Below are positions 16,646 through 25,303 of a stretch of 64,000 nt of DNA, one piece after another (positions within the stretch are counted from its first letter, which is position 1; each line of letters starts with the position of its first letter). The stretch is taken from positions 1-64,000 of the forward strand of contig NZ_NIPW01000034.1 of NCBI RefSeq assembly GCF_002196855.1. The letters are read 5' to 3'. The translations under genes were made by a program, and so were the position numbers. Below the pieces are notes generated by a model that saw nothing but the letters and a program-made list of their open reading frames with translations, made no database searches and was not told the origin of the DNA. Origin of the DNA: Haematobacter genomosp. 1 (GTDB lineage Bacteria > Pseudomonadota > Alphaproteobacteria > Rhodobacterales > Rhodobacteraceae).

Positions 16646-18004
16646 ATGGCATTCACAGTTCGGGCGGGTATCACCGCGGCAACTCCCGTGCAGTTCACCG
16701 ACCCCCTTCCCGCGCAGGCGGATGTTGTGGTGATCGGGGGTGGCGTCATCGGGGTGATGACGGCCTGGTATCTGGCGGAGCGGGGCGAGAAGGTAGTGCT
16801 TTGCGAGAAGGGCCGGATCGCGGGGGAACAATCCTCCCGCAACTGGGGCTGGGTGCGCCAGCAGGGGCGCGACCATGCCGAGCTTCCGATCATGATGGAG
16901 GCGAGCCGCATCTGGGGCGGGCTGGCGGAGGCGGCGGGCGAAGACCTCGGCTTCCGGCGGGAGGGAGTGTTCTACATCGCCGGGGACGCGCAGAAACTGG
17001 CCTATTACGAAGACTGGCGCGAACGGAATGCCGTGCCGCATCAGCTCGACACGCGGCTGCTGACCCCTGCGGAAGTCTCTGCCATGGTGCCGATGGCCGG
17101 ACAGGCGGCGGTCGGCGGGCTCTGGACGGCATCCGACGGGCGCGCGGAGCCGTGGGTCGCGGTGCCCGCGCTGACGCGTGCCGTGCAGCGCAGGGGCGTC
17201 GCCGTGCTGGAGAACTGCGCTGTCCGCACGCTCGACATCGCGGCGGGCCGGATCTCGGGGGTGGTGACGGAGCAGGGGCGCGTCGCCTGCGACAGGGTGG
17301 TGCTCGCCGGGGGGGCGTGGTCTTCGCTCTTCCTGCGCAACCATGGCGTCATGATCCCGCAGCTTTCCGTCCGCTCCACCGTCGCCGCGACGGAGCCGTT
17401 GCCGGAGGTGTTCGGCGGGAATGTCTATGCCACCGACCACGCCTTCCGGCGGCGGGAGGACGGCGGCTACACGCTCGCCCCGCGCGGCTTCCATGAGGTG
17501 CTGATCGGGCCGGATGCGTTCCGCCACTTCCGCAAATATCTGCCCGCGCTGTTCGACGACTTCGCCTCCAACCATTTCGTCTGGAAGGCGCCGGACGGCT
17601 ATCCCGATGCATGGAATACTCCGCGCCGCTGGAGGCCCGATGAGGTCACGCCCTTCGAGCGGATGCGTGTGCTGGACCCGCAGCCGAACCAGCGGATCGT
17701 CGAGCAGTTCCGGTCGCGGTTCCAGCAGGCCTTCCCGCAGCTCGGCACCGTGCGGATCGCCCGCGCCTGGGCGGGGATGATCGACGCCATGCCGGATGCC
17801 GTGCCCGTGGTGGACCACATACCCGCCCTGCCGGGGCTGACCCTGGCGACGGGGATGAGCGGCCATGGCTTCGGCATCGGTCCCGCGATGGGCCGGATCG
17901 TCGCCGACATGGTGACGGGCCGCCCGGCAGGCCACGACATGACCCGCTTTCGCTGGTCCCGATTTACCGATGGGTCGAAACTCGAACTCGGCCCCGGCGT
18001 CTGA
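16646..18004 (+). CDS. FAD-dependent oxidoreductase, DAO family
   Basis: A 452-aa flavoprotein with the dinucleotide-binding motif VVVIGGGVIGVMTAWYLAERG (G31, G33, G36) followed by a DAO domain. A conserved SSRNWGWVRQQ segment follows, seen in DadA/OrdL-like dehydrogenases acting on amino acids or amines. The C-terminus has GLTLATGMSGHGFGIGPAMG, the second FAD contact. Located 8 bp after the ArgE-like gene and 13 bp before the second M20 gene, it probably oxidises an amine or amino acid released by the hydrolases. No signal peptide is seen, so it acts in the cytoplasm or at the inner membrane face. Substrate unknown. Confidence 0.9.
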   Translation: MAFTVRAGITAATPVQFTDPLPAQADVVVIGGGVIGVMTAWYLAERGEKVVLCEKGRIAGEQSSRNWGWVRQQGRDHAELPIMMEASRIWGGLAEAAGEDLGFRREGVFYIAGDAQKLAYYEDWRERNAVPHQLDTRLLTPAEVSAMVPMAGQAAVGGLWTASDGRAEPWVAVPALTRAVQRRGVAVLENCAVRTLDIAAGRISGVVTEQGRVACDRVVLAGGAWSSLFLRNHGVMIPQLSVRSTVAATEPLPEVFGGNVYATDHAFRRREDGGYTLAPRGFHEVLIGPDAFRHFRKYLPALFDDFASNHFVWKAPDGYPDAWNTPRRWRPDEVTPFERMRVLDPQPNQRIVEQFRSRFQQAFPQLGTVRIARAWAGMIDAMPDAVPVVDHIPALPGLTLATGMSGHGFGIGPAMGRIVADMVTGRPAGHDMTRFRWSRFTDGSKLELGPGV

Positions 18005-18017
18005 CAGGAGACAAGAC

Positions 18018-19181
18018 ATGCCGATCAAGAACCGTCTGGCGGAGTTGCAGGAGGAGATCGCCGCGTGGCGCCGCGATTTCCACGAAAACCCCGAGTTGAT
18101 GTATGATGTCCACCGCACGGCAGGCATCGTGGCGGAAAAGCTGCGGGAGTTCGGCTGCGACGAGGTGGTGGAGGGGATCGGCCGCACCGGCGTCGTCGGC
18201 ATCATCCGGGGGCGGAGCGGATCGGACCGGGTGATCGGCTTGCGCGCCGATATGGATGCGCTGCCGATCTACGAGGCCACGGGGCTTCCCTATGCCTCCC
18301 GCACGCCCGGCAAGATGCACGCCTGCGGCCATGACGGGCACACGGCCATGCTGCTTGGCGCGGCGAAGTATCTGGCGGAGACGCGGAACTTCGACGGCAC
18401 GGTCGCGCTGATCTTCCAGCCCGCGGAAGAAGGCGGCGCGGGCGGCAAGGCCATGGTGGATGACGGCATGATCGAGCGTTTCGGCATCACCGAAGCCTAT
18501 GGCATGCACAATTCGCCGGGGCTGGAGGTGGGCAAGTTCTCCATCCGCTCCGGTCCTTTCTATGCCGCGACGGATGAGTTCGAGATCACCGTGACCGGCA
18601 AGGGCGGCCATGCCGCGAAGCCCCATGCCGGCATCGACACCACGCTGATCGCGAGCCATATCGTCATCGCGCTGCAATCCATCGCCTCGCGCAATGCCGA
18701 TCCGGTCAAGTCGATCGTCGTCTCCGTCACCAGTTTCCGCACCGAGACGGAAGCCTTCAACGTCATCCCCGAGCGGGTGACCCTGCGCGGCACCGTCCGC
18801 ACCTTCGAGAAAGAACTGCGCACGCTGGGTGAGGAGCGGCTGAAGGCGCTGGTGCCGCAGATCGCCGGGGCCTTTGGCGGCAGCGCCGAGATAGACTGGC
18901 GTCCCGGTTACCCCGCGACCGTCAACTGGGAGACAGAGACCGGCTATGCCGCCGAAGCGGCCCGCACCGTGGCGGGCGACGTTGATACCAACGCCGAGCC
19001 GCTGATGGGGGGCGAGGACTTCTCCTACGTGCTGGAGGTCGTGCCGGGCGCCTATATCCAGATCGGCAACGGCGACAGCGCGGATGTCCATCACCCCGCC
19101 TACAACTTCAACGATGAGGCGATCCCGGCGGGCGCGTCGTTCTGGGCGGAACTGGTGGAGCAGCGTCTCCGCGCCGCTTGA
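18018..19181 (+). CDS. M20D family amidohydrolase (hippurate hydrolase-like)
   Basis: A 387-aa metal-dependent amidohydrolase. RRDFHENPEL (about 18-27), LRADMDALP (76-84), HACGHDGHTAML (C103 and H105 as metal ligands) and QPAEEGG (E137, E138) are the standard marks of the HipO/AbgB/IAA-amino-acid hydrolase group. Such enzymes cleave N-acyl or N-aroyl amino acids. The ATG at 18018 follows CAGGAGACAAGAC; the earlier in-frame ATG at 17970 lies inside the previous gene. It is the last gene of the plus-strand operon and ends 7 bp from the convergent Crp/Fnr gene. Confidence 0.92.
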   Translation: MPIKNRLAELQEEIAAWRRDFHENPELMYDVHRTAGIVAEKLREFGCDEVVEGIGRTGVVGIIRGRSGSDRVIGLRADMDALPIYEATGLPYASRTPGKMHACGHDGHTAMLLGAAKYLAETRNFDGTVALIFQPAEEGGAGGKAMVDDGMIERFGITEAYGMHNSPGLEVGKFSIRSGPFYAATDEFEITVTGKGGHAAKPHAGIDTTLIASHIVIALQSIASRNADPVKSIVVSVTSFRTETEAFNVIPERVTLRGTVRTFEKELRTLGEERLKALVPQIAGAFGGSAEIDWRPGYPATVNWETETGYAAEAARTVAGDVDTNAEPLMGGEDFSYVLEVVPGAYIQIGNGDSADVHHPAYNFNDEAIPAGASFWAELVEQRLRAA

Positions 19182-19187
19182 GGGCGG

Positions 19188-19916
19188 TCAGAAGATCGGG
19201 CGCGGCGGCGGGATGAGTTCATCCATCATCGCCGCCGCCCCCAGCCGCTGGACATCCGGCACGGTGAGCCGCCCACCCGCCCAGTCCGCCAGCCCGTCGA
19301 GCCGCAGGCGCGCCAGCATCTTGTTGGTATGGACGAGCGACAGCCCGACCGCATCCGCGAGATCCTGCTGCCGGTAGGGAAAGGGCACGGTCTGCCCCTC
19401 CGCGAGACCAAGCGCGGTCAGCCGTCCGAAGATGCGCGCCATGGCCCAGGCCAGCCGCTCCCGCGCGTCCCGCTGGCCGATTGTCGCCAATGCGTCACCC
19501 AGAAAATACTCCTCCGCCGCACTGATCCATGTCAGCGAATAAGCGCGCGTCGGTTGGCTCGTGAACAGTTCCCCCAATCGCGACCGGTCGAAGACACAGA
19601 GGGTCATGGGGGTCGTGGCCTCTATCCCGAACTGCATTCCGGCGCTGATTGCGTTTTGCAGCCCAACGAAATCTCCGGGAAAGACGAAGTTCACCACCTG
19701 GCGGCGGCCATCCTCCAAGCTCTTGTATTTCAATCCCATTCCAGAGAATACGGTGTACATGTTTCGACTTTGTTCCCCCTCGCTGAAAAGGGGAGTGCCG
19801 GGCGAGACGATCATCTCACCCCGCTTGAAACGCTCCATGAAACGCAGCTCTTCGGAGGTCATGGGAAGGAAGGCAGGGCGGCGGCGAAGAGGGCAGGCAG
19901 TACACGATACCGTCAT
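19188..19916 (-). CDS. Crp/Fnr family transcriptional regulator
   Basis: A 242-aa regulator. A cyclic-nucleotide-binding-type beta barrel (about 30-140) is followed by a Crp-type winged helix with RQQDLADAVGLSLVHTNKML as helix-turn-helix (about 177-200). The N-terminus has C5 and C8 (CTACPL), but the four-cysteine pattern of oxygen-sensing FNR is not complete, so redox or oxygen sensing by an iron-sulfur cluster is doubtful. It is divergent from the small receiver-like gene at 19999. The 82 bp between them contain two inverted ATGTCGTA octamers (19936 and 19983) and TGGAATGTTCCA, possible operators. Target genes unknown. Confidence 0.9.
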   Translation of the reverse strand: MTVSCTACPLRRRPAFLPMTSEELRFMERFKRGEMIVSPGTPLFSEGEQSRNMYTVFSGMGLKYKSLEDGRRQVVNFVFPGDFVGLQNAISAGMQFGIEATTPMTLCVFDRSRLGELFTSQPTRAYSLTWISAAEEYFLGDALATIGQRDARERLAWAMARIFGRLTALGLAEGQTVPFPYRQQDLADAVGLSLVHTNKMLARLRLDGLADWAGGRLTVPDVQRLGAAAMMDELIPPPRPIF

Positions 19917-19935
19917 GCCGGTCGCTCCTTTTGGT

Positions 19936-19990
19936 ATGTCGTAGTTTAATGACGACGGCGCTGGAATGTTCCAAAGACAGGATACGACAT
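19936..19990. promoter_or_regulatory. Inverted octamers between the Crp/Fnr and receiver-like genes
   Basis: ATGTCGTA at 19936-19943 and its exact reverse complement TACGACAT at 19983-19990 face each other, one near each divergent start. TGGAA-TG-TTCCA lies between them. The symmetry suggests paired operators controlling both genes. Confidence 0.4.
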
Positions 19991-19998
19991 TTTAAGAT

Positions 19999-20409
19999 AT
20001 GGAGGGAGCCTTGACGGAAGGATCCGGATTTTCCGTAGTACGGCGGCCCGAAGTTGCGCGGTTCATTGTGGTCGAACCCCTGCCGCTTATCGCGACCGAT
20101 ATTGTGGAGGCGATCCGCGGATCGGCGGGGGAATGTGATGTTCAGGTCTTTTCCCGCGCCGACATCGCCCATCATGCCATGGCGGAAATGTCGGACGTTA
20201 CGGCCGCGTTCCTGTCGATGCGAAAGCAGGCGATCCTCGACTCCGGGCTTCACCGGTCCGTGGCGGAGCGGGGAGGACAGGTCATTGTCGTCAGCGGTTC
20301 GCTGGCGGAAGAAGACGCATTGTCCGAAGGTTGGTTGCTGCTTCGGGAGCCGTTCACCGGCGACATGGTCGACACCCTGCTGGCGCGCCTTCCCGGTCAG
20401 GTGAACTGA
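19999..20409 (+). CDS. Small receiver-like protein, phosphorylation site apparently missing
   Basis: A 136-aa protein without a recognised family name. Its strand/helix order resembles a response-regulator receiver: RFIVVEPLPL (strand 1), QVFS, TAAFLSM (strand 3), QVIVVSGS (strand 4) and LLLREPFTGDMVDTLLARL (strand 5 and helix 5, like the usual KPF element). The acidic pair is reduced, the phospho-accepting Asp at the end of strand 3 looks replaced (FLSM), and the usual Lys is not in place. It is therefore probably a pseudo-receiver. Start is uncertain: the ATG at 19999 has a poor ribosome site, while TTG at 20011 follows GGAGGG closely. Divergent from Crp/Fnr and convergent with moaA. Confidence 0.7.
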   Translation: MEGALTEGSGFSVVRRPEVARFIVVEPLPLIATDIVEAIRGSAGECDVQVFSRADIAHHAMAEMSDVTAAFLSMRKQAILDSGLHRSVAERGGQVIVVSGSLAEEDALSEGWLLLREPFTGDMVDTLLARLPGQVN

Positions 20410-20414
20410 CGCCA

Positions 20415-21419
20415 CTAGCCGCCGGTATGGCTCATGTGGCGGGACATGGTTCCCGCGACGGTCTGGCGGGAATAGTCGAAATCATGGCCTTTGGGCTTGC
20501 GCGCGATGGCGGCGCGGATGGCGGTCTCCAGCACTGCATCGTCCGCGCCTTCGCGCAGGGGCGCGCGCAGGTCCGCCTTGTCCTCCTGCCCCAGACACAT
20601 GAAAAGCTCCCCCGTGCAGGTAAGGCGGACACGGTTGCAGCTTTCGCAGAAGTTATGTGAGAGCGGCGTGATGAAGCCGATCTTCTGGCCGGTTTCCTCC
20701 AGCCGCACATAGCGGGCGGGGCCGCCCGTCCGCTCCGTAAGGTCGGTCAGGGTCCAGCTCTGCGCAAGGCGCGCACGCAGGTCGCGAAGTGACCAGAACT
20801 GGTCCAGCCGGTTTTCATTGCCGATATCGCCCATCGGCATGACCTCGATGAAGGTCAGGTCGTAACCCTCGGCGGCACACCATTGGACCAGCGTCTCAAG
20901 CTCATCCTCGTTGACGCCCTTCAGCGCCACGGTATTGATCTTGACCCGAAGACCCGCAGCTTTTGCCGCTTCCAGCCCCTCCAGAACCTGTGACAGCCGT
21001 CCCCAGCGGGTGATTTCCGCAAAGCGGCCCGCGTCCAGCGTGTCGAGCGAGACATTCACCCGCCTGACGCCGCAATCCACCAACTCCGCAGCGTGGCGGG
21101 CAAGCTGCGAGCCGTTGGTCGTCAGCGTAAGTTCCTTCAAGGCGCCGCTTTCCAGATGACGCCCCATCGCCCGGAAAAAGGTCATGATCCCCCGCCGGAC
21201 AAGCGGCTCCCCCCCGGTAATGCGGAGCTTTTCGACCCCCAGGGCCACGAAGCCGGAACAGATCCTGTCCAACTCCTCCAGTGTCAGAAGCTCTGCCTTC
21301 GGAAGAAAGGTCATGTTTTCCGCCATGCAGTAAACGCAGCGGAAATCACAACGGTCTGTCACCGATACCCTGAGGTAACGTATTGCGCGCGCAAAAGGAT
21401 CGATCAACGGCGTTGTCAT
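20415..21419 (-). CDS. moaA: GTP 3',8-cyclase MoaA
   Basis: A 334-aa radical SAM enzyme that makes the first intermediate of molybdenum cofactor from GTP, with MoaC. The N-terminal cluster motif is CDFRCVYC (C24, C28, C31). The C-terminal [4Fe-4S] site is [18 protein letters not shown]. The protein ends in Gly-Gly, as is required for the C-terminal tail that enters the active site. I chose the ATG at 21419 because the conserved region begins [18 protein letters not shown]. The open frame continues to 21557 but would overlap the divergent small gene at 21546. modA at 37375 shows that molybdate use is also encoded elsewhere in the window. Confidence 0.95.
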   Translation of the reverse strand: MTTPLIDPFARAIRYLRVSVTDRCDFRCVYCMAENMTFLPKAELLTLEELDRICSGFVALGVEKLRITGGEPLVRRGIMTFFRAMGRHLESGALKELTLTTNGSQLARHAAELVDCGVRRVNVSLDTLDAGRFAEITRWGRLSQVLEGLEAAKAAGLRVKINTVALKGVNEDELETLVQWCAAEGYDLTFIEVMPMGDIGNENRLDQFWSLRDLRARLAQSWTLTDLTERTGGPARYVRLEETGQKIGFITPLSHNFCESCNRVRLTCTGELFMCLGQEDKADLRAPLREGADDAVLETAIRAAIARKPKGHDFDYSRQTVAGTMSRHMSHTGG

Positions 21420-21545
21420 ATTGAGAAGATAGGCTTCGCGGGCTGCCGCGGCAAGCAGGCGCGTCTCCCCAATGCTGCTGATTTGCGCACGGTTGCAGGG
21501 GAAAGACATGCTAACCTCAAGATGTTTCGATAATGGAGAGCATTT

Positions 21546-21716
21546 GTGACGCGGCATGACTGGATTTTTGATGTCCTCGCGGATTTGCGCCGCTTTTCAG
21601 AACTGAACGGTCTGCCGCTTCTCTCCGATCAGATCGTGATCGCGGAGGAGGTGGCGCGGCGGGAGATCGACGCCGGGCCGCAGGATGCTCCGCATCCGCC
21701 CCCACAACCCGGCTGA
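21546..21716 (+). CDS. Small conserved-looking protein (56 aa)
   Basis: A short gene starting with GTG at 21546, preceded by AATGGAGAG at good spacing, and ending at 21716. The peptide begins [23 protein letters not shown] and ends in a Pro-rich tail; the middle ([15 protein letters not shown]) looks helical. No membrane segment, signal or metal site is visible. It lies 41 bp before the RecD-like helicase gene on the same strand and is probably co-transcribed with it. I do not recognise a family. Support comes from the ribosome site, codon use like its neighbours, and the clean fit between moaA and the helicase gene. Confidence 0.6.
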   Translation: MTRHDWIFDVLADLRRFSELNGLPLLSDQIVIAEEVARREIDAGPQDAPHPPPQPG

Positions 21717-21757
21717 TCCGGCTGGCGCGTGCCCGGCTGTCGGGATAGGGTCGCGCC

Positions 21758-23287
21758 ATGGCTGCCGACATGCTCCCCCTCTCTCCCGATCAGGCCGAGG
21801 CCTGGGATCGACTTGCCGAAATGCTGGCCGGGGCCGGGGTGGACCTGATCGACGGAACCCTTCAACCCGCCGGTGGGGAAGCGCCTTCGGTTCTGGCGGT
21901 CACGGGCAAGGCGGGTTCGGGCAAGACGATGCTGCTCGCCAGTCTGACGAAGGCGCTGGAAGATGCCGGGGTCGAGATCGTCTCCGGCGACTGGGAAGGG
22001 CGGCGGCGGAAGGAGCGGCGGACGCTGGCGGTGCTCGCCCCCACTAACAAGGCGGCGAGCGTGCTCCGCTCCCGCGGGGTGCCGGCGACGACGATCCACC
22101 GTATCCTTTATACGCCCGTCTATGATCCGCAATATGAGCGGCTGGCCGAATGGCTTGCGAACGGCGGTGAGCGCCCGGTGGTGGAGGGCATGGCGGAAGC
22201 CGCGCTGGACCGGGCCAAGGCGTTCTACGATCAGATGAAGTCGATCCCCGGCGCGCTTGCCACCGCGGGGCTGCGCGGGTCCGACTTCATTCGGGGCTGG
22301 AAGCGGCGAGAGGATCCGCTGGACATCGGTTTCGTGGACGAAGCCTCCATGCTCGACGCCCGCCAGTTCGAGGATTTGCAGGAAATCTTTCCGACGCTTG
22401 TGCTCTTCGGCGATCCGGCGCAGCTCGCGCCCGTGGGGCAGTCGGGCGAAATGGCCTTCGAGGGGCTGGGGGAGAAGCGGGTCCTGCACCTTTCCCGAAT
22501 TCACCGGCAGGCGGAGGACAACCCGATCCTAGATCTCGCCCATGCGCTGGCCGATCCCGCGCTGACCTTCGAGCGGTTCGAGGCGATGGTGGAGGACGCG
22601 GCCCGGCGCGACCCCCGCGTGGTGGTGAGCCAGCGGGTGGAGTCCGATCTGATGGCGCGCTCCCCGGTGCTGGTCTGGCGCAATGTCACGCGGATCCGGC
22701 TCATCCAGGCGTTCCGGGCGGCCTTCGGTGCGCCGGAGGATGCGCTGCTGCCCGGTGAGCCGCTGATCTGCGACGGGATCGAATTGCCGCTGAAGCATCG
22801 CAAGAAGCGGATCGACCTTGAGGCGCGCGGGCTCATCAAGGGCGCGCAGGTCATCTATCTGGGCGAGGGGCGCAAGCCGGGCTTCTCCCGTCTGCACGTG
22901 TTGGGGGCGGAGGATCCGCAGGTCTCCGCCGCCTCCATCGTCAAGATCGAAAAGCCGGATGAGGAGGAGCCCTTCATCCCCTTTGCCGCGCGGATGGGCG
23001 CCACCTTTCTGCACGGCGCGGCGGTGACAATCCACAAGGCGCAGGGCTCGCAATGGGAGGCCGTGCAGGTCTTTGCCCCCGATCTCTGGGCCGCGGCGCA
23101 GACCGGGCGGATGGAGGCGGGACTTCCCCTGTGGAAGCGGCTTGCCTATGTGGCTATCACGCGGGCGGAGAAACGGCTGCTCTGGGTGGTGCGCAACCGG
23201 CTGGCGCGGCCGACGGCGGCGCTGGGTGTTGCCGATCTGGCCGGTGCGCGGCCCACGCTGGAACTCGCCGCCGAAGCGGAGGAATGA
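21758..23287 (+). CDS. RecD-like ATP-dependent DNA helicase
   Basis: A 509-aa superfamily 1 helicase. Walker A is VTGKAGSGKTMLL (about 49-61), Walker B is FVDEASMLD (about 190), GDPAQLAPVGQ is motif III, and a C-terminal UvrD_C_2-like segment has TIHKAQGSQWEAVQVF. This resembles the exonuclease V alpha/RecD2 type, acting on DNA ends or stalled forks. RecB and RecC do not appear nearby, so it probably acts alone, as RecD-like proteins do in bacteria using AddAB. It has no long N-terminal extension as in RecD2 of Deinococcus. The ATG at 21758 is the first that keeps the whole N-terminal domain. Confidence 0.9.
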   Translation: MAADMLPLSPDQAEAWDRLAEMLAGAGVDLIDGTLQPAGGEAPSVLAVTGKAGSGKTMLLASLTKALEDAGVEIVSGDWEGRRRKERRTLAVLAPTNKAASVLRSRGVPATTIHRILYTPVYDPQYERLAEWLANGGERPVVEGMAEAALDRAKAFYDQMKSIPGALATAGLRGSDFIRGWKRREDPLDIGFVDEASMLDARQFEDLQEIFPTLVLFGDPAQLAPVGQSGEMAFEGLGEKRVLHLSRIHRQAEDNPILDLAHALADPALTFERFEAMVEDAARRDPRVVVSQRVESDLMARSPVLVWRNVTRIRLIQAFRAAFGAPEDALLPGEPLICDGIELPLKHRKKRIDLEARGLIKGAQVIYLGEGRKPGFSRLHVLGAEDPQVSAASIVKIEKPDEEEPFIPFAARMGATFLHGAAVTIHKAQGSQWEAVQVFAPDLWAAAQTGRMEAGLPLWKRLAYVAITRAEKRLLWVVRNRLARPTAALGVADLAGARPTLELAAEAEE

Positions 23288-23320
23288 CCCCCGTTCGGGA
23301 TGATTTGGAAAGGAAATGCC

Positions 23321-23557
23321 ATGCGCTGCATCTTTGTTCAGCTTCGCTGCACTCCCGGCAAGACCTATGAGGTTGCCGATGCGATCTATGACCGGGAGGT
23401 GGTCTCCGAACTCTACTCCACCTCCGGCGAATGGGATCTCCTCGCCAAGATCTACATCCCCGAGGAAGAGGATACCGGCCGCTGGCTGGCCGAGAACCTA
23501 TTCGACATCGCGGATATCCAGCGCAGCCTGACGACCATGACGTTCAAGGCGTTCTGA
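23321..23557 (+). CDS. Lrp/AsnC family ligand-binding (RAM) domain protein
   Basis: A 78-aa protein made only of the effector-binding RAM domain of Lrp/AsnC regulators: MRCIFVQLRCTPGKTYEVAD, the SGEWDLLAKIY strand, and IQRSLTTMTF at the end. No DNA-binding domain is present. Such stand-alone domains bind amino acids as oligomers and may act with full-length partners. The ATG at 23321 follows GAAAGGAAA; the earlier ATG at 23300 lacks a ribosome site. It lies 33 bp after the helicase gene and ends 4 bp from the convergent TIGR02186 gene. Confidence 0.9.
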   Translation: MRCIFVQLRCTPGKTYEVADAIYDREVVSELYSTSGEWDLLAKIYIPEEEDTGRWLAENLFDIADIQRSLTTMTFKAF

Positions 23558-23561
23558 CCGC

Positions 23562-24344
23562 TCAGAGCCGGAGCGACCGGAACAGCGCCGAGGCGCCCCA
23601 CCCTGCCACGACGGCCACCACGAGGGCGAGAATCCCCGTCATCAACGGCTGCTCCACCGCCAGAAGATGCACCCACCGCTCCACCCCCACCTTGTACACT
23701 GGCAGGTGGCTTTCGTAGCGGTCGATCACCTGCCCCTCCCGCGTCAGGTAGATGCGGGTGATATAAGTCCCTTCCACCAGCGTGGAGGGCAGCTCCACCC
23801 GCGTCTGGAACAGCGTTGATTCCTCCAGCGACACGGCGCGCTCGTTGACCTGATATGTTCCCGATTCCCGGCGAATTCGGATCAGCGCATCGACGAAGGC
23901 CGGTTCCTCCTCCTCCGACACGTCCCGCCCCGCGATGTAGATGAGCCGCGGCAGGGTGATGCCGTATTGCCGGTCCTGCTCCGGCGTCAGCATGAAGGAA
24001 ACAGGCCAGGAAGTGTTGACGGCATAGAAGCTCGGCGCGGAGCGGATACGGACGTTCTGCGTGTTCATCCAGATGCCGAACTCATGGCTTTTCTTGCGGA
24101 CGGTCAGCGTCTCCGGCGGTCCCTCGACGGTGACGATGATACCCAGGGGGTTGTCCTCTGGAATCGGTTGCTCCCGCCGGACGGCGCCGAAGACGAGGAT
24201 CTCCGACCCGTCGAAACGCGCGCTGATGTCGATGAAGTCGTGGCTGAAGCCCGCCACGATCCTTTCACCCGTCGGGCGGGTCTGCGTGTCTGCGGTGAAC
24301 GGCAGGAGGGTGAGGAGCAACAGGAACAGCGGGAGAAAGCGCAT
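23562..24344 (-). CDS. TIGR02186 family membrane-anchored protein
   Basis: A 260-aa protein with an N-terminal signal peptide (MRFLPLFLLLLTLLPFTADT) and a single membrane helix near the C-terminus (about 237-256). Between them is a beta-rich periplasmic region with FSHDFIDISARFDGSEILVFGA, typical of the alphaproteobacterial TIGR02186 family (Alph_Pro_TM). Its start overlaps the TauE gene stop by 1 bp, and the pairing of the two families is common in Rhodobacterales. It probably works with the TauE-type carrier, perhaps as a periplasmic accessory subunit. No catalytic residues are apparent and the function is unknown. Confidence 0.88.
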   Translation of the reverse strand: MRFLPLFLLLLTLLPFTADTQTRPTGERIVAGFSHDFIDISARFDGSEILVFGAVRREQPIPEDNPLGIIVTVEGPPETLTVRKKSHEFGIWMNTQNVRIRSAPSFYAVNTSWPVSFMLTPEQDRQYGITLPRLIYIAGRDVSEEEEPAFVDALIRIRRESGTYQVNERAVSLEESTLFQTRVELPSTLVEGTYITRIYLTREGQVIDRYESHLPVYKVGVERWVHLLAVEQPLMTGILALVVAVVAGWGASALFRSLRL

Positions 24345-25267
24345 CAGAACCCGCCCCCGCGCGCGATGGAGAAAAGCTCCGGCGGCGTCACGACGAGATC
24401 ATAGGCCAGCCGCCCGCAGACGAGCAGCACGAGAACTGCCAGCAGCACCCGGAGCTGCTCCGCCCGGAGTCTGGCGCCGAGCCGCGTGCCGATCTGCGCC
24501 CCGATCACGCCGCCGATGATCAGCAGGGTGCCGAGGATGAGGTCCACCGCCTGGTTGGTCCACGCCTGCATGAGCGTGGTGAAGCCGGTGACGAAGATGA
24601 TCTGGAAAAGCGATGTGCCCACCACGACCTTGGTCGGCATGCCGAGCAGGTAGATCATCGCGGGCACCATCAGGAAGCCGCCGCCCACGCCCATGATCGC
24701 CGCCATGATCCCCACGAGGCACCCCACCAGCATCGGCGGAATGACGGAGATATAAAGGCCGGACGCCCGGAACTTCATCTTGAAGGGCAACCGGTGGACC
24801 CACAGATGCTGGCTCCGCCGGATGCGGACCGGGCCTTGCATCCGCTGCCGTCGCAACGCGCGGAGGCTTTCCTGAAACATGAGCAGGCCCACCGTCCCGA
24901 GCAGCACAACGTAGGAAAGCTGCACGATCAGGTCGATTTGCCCCAGCGCCTTCAACCGGTTAAACAGCCAGATCCCGATCAATGAACCGATGAGACCGCC
25001 GACGAGCAGTACGGTGCCCATCCTCAGATCCACGGTCTTGCGGCGAAGGTGACCAAGAACGCCCGAGACGGAGGAGGCGACCACCTGGTTGGCGCCGGTT
25101 GCGACTGCGACGGGCGGCGGAATGCCGATGAAGAACAGCGCGGGAGTGATGAGGAACCCGCCGCCCACGCCAAAGACGCCCGACAGGATACCGACGATGG
25201 CGCCTATCGCGAAGACGATCCCGCCATTGACGGAAACCTCGGCGATCGGCAGATAGACTTGCAGCAT
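24344..25267 (-). CDS. TauE/SafE (TSUP) family transporter
   Basis: A 307-aa membrane protein with about eight helices in two repeated halves. Each half carries the GVGGGF(L)xxPA motif: VFGVGGGFLITPALFFIGIP near the N-terminus and IMGVGGGFLMVPAMIYLLGMP in the middle. This is the typical internal repeat of the sulfite/organosulfonate exporter family. The substrate is probably a sulfur oxyanion or organic anion; this is family inference. It is coupled to the downstream TIGR02186 gene by a 1-bp overlap. The ATG at 25267 gives an N-terminal periplasmic stub before helix 1. Confidence 0.92.
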   Translation of the reverse strand: MLQVYLPIAEVSVNGGIVFAIGAIVGILSGVFGVGGGFLITPALFFIGIPPPVAVATGANQVVASSVSGVLGHLRRKTVDLRMGTVLLVGGLIGSLIGIWLFNRLKALGQIDLIVQLSYVVLLGTVGLLMFQESLRALRRQRMQGPVRIRRSQHLWVHRLPFKMKFRASGLYISVIPPMLVGCLVGIMAAIMGVGGGFLMVPAMIYLLGMPTKVVVGTSLFQIIFVTGFTTLMQAWTNQAVDLILGTLLIIGGVIGAQIGTRLGARLRAEQLRVLLAVLVLLVCGRLAYDLVVTPPELFSIARGGGF

Positions 25268-25303
25268 CTCATTCCCCGCGCGGGCGGTTCGGCGCGCCCG
25301 CGG

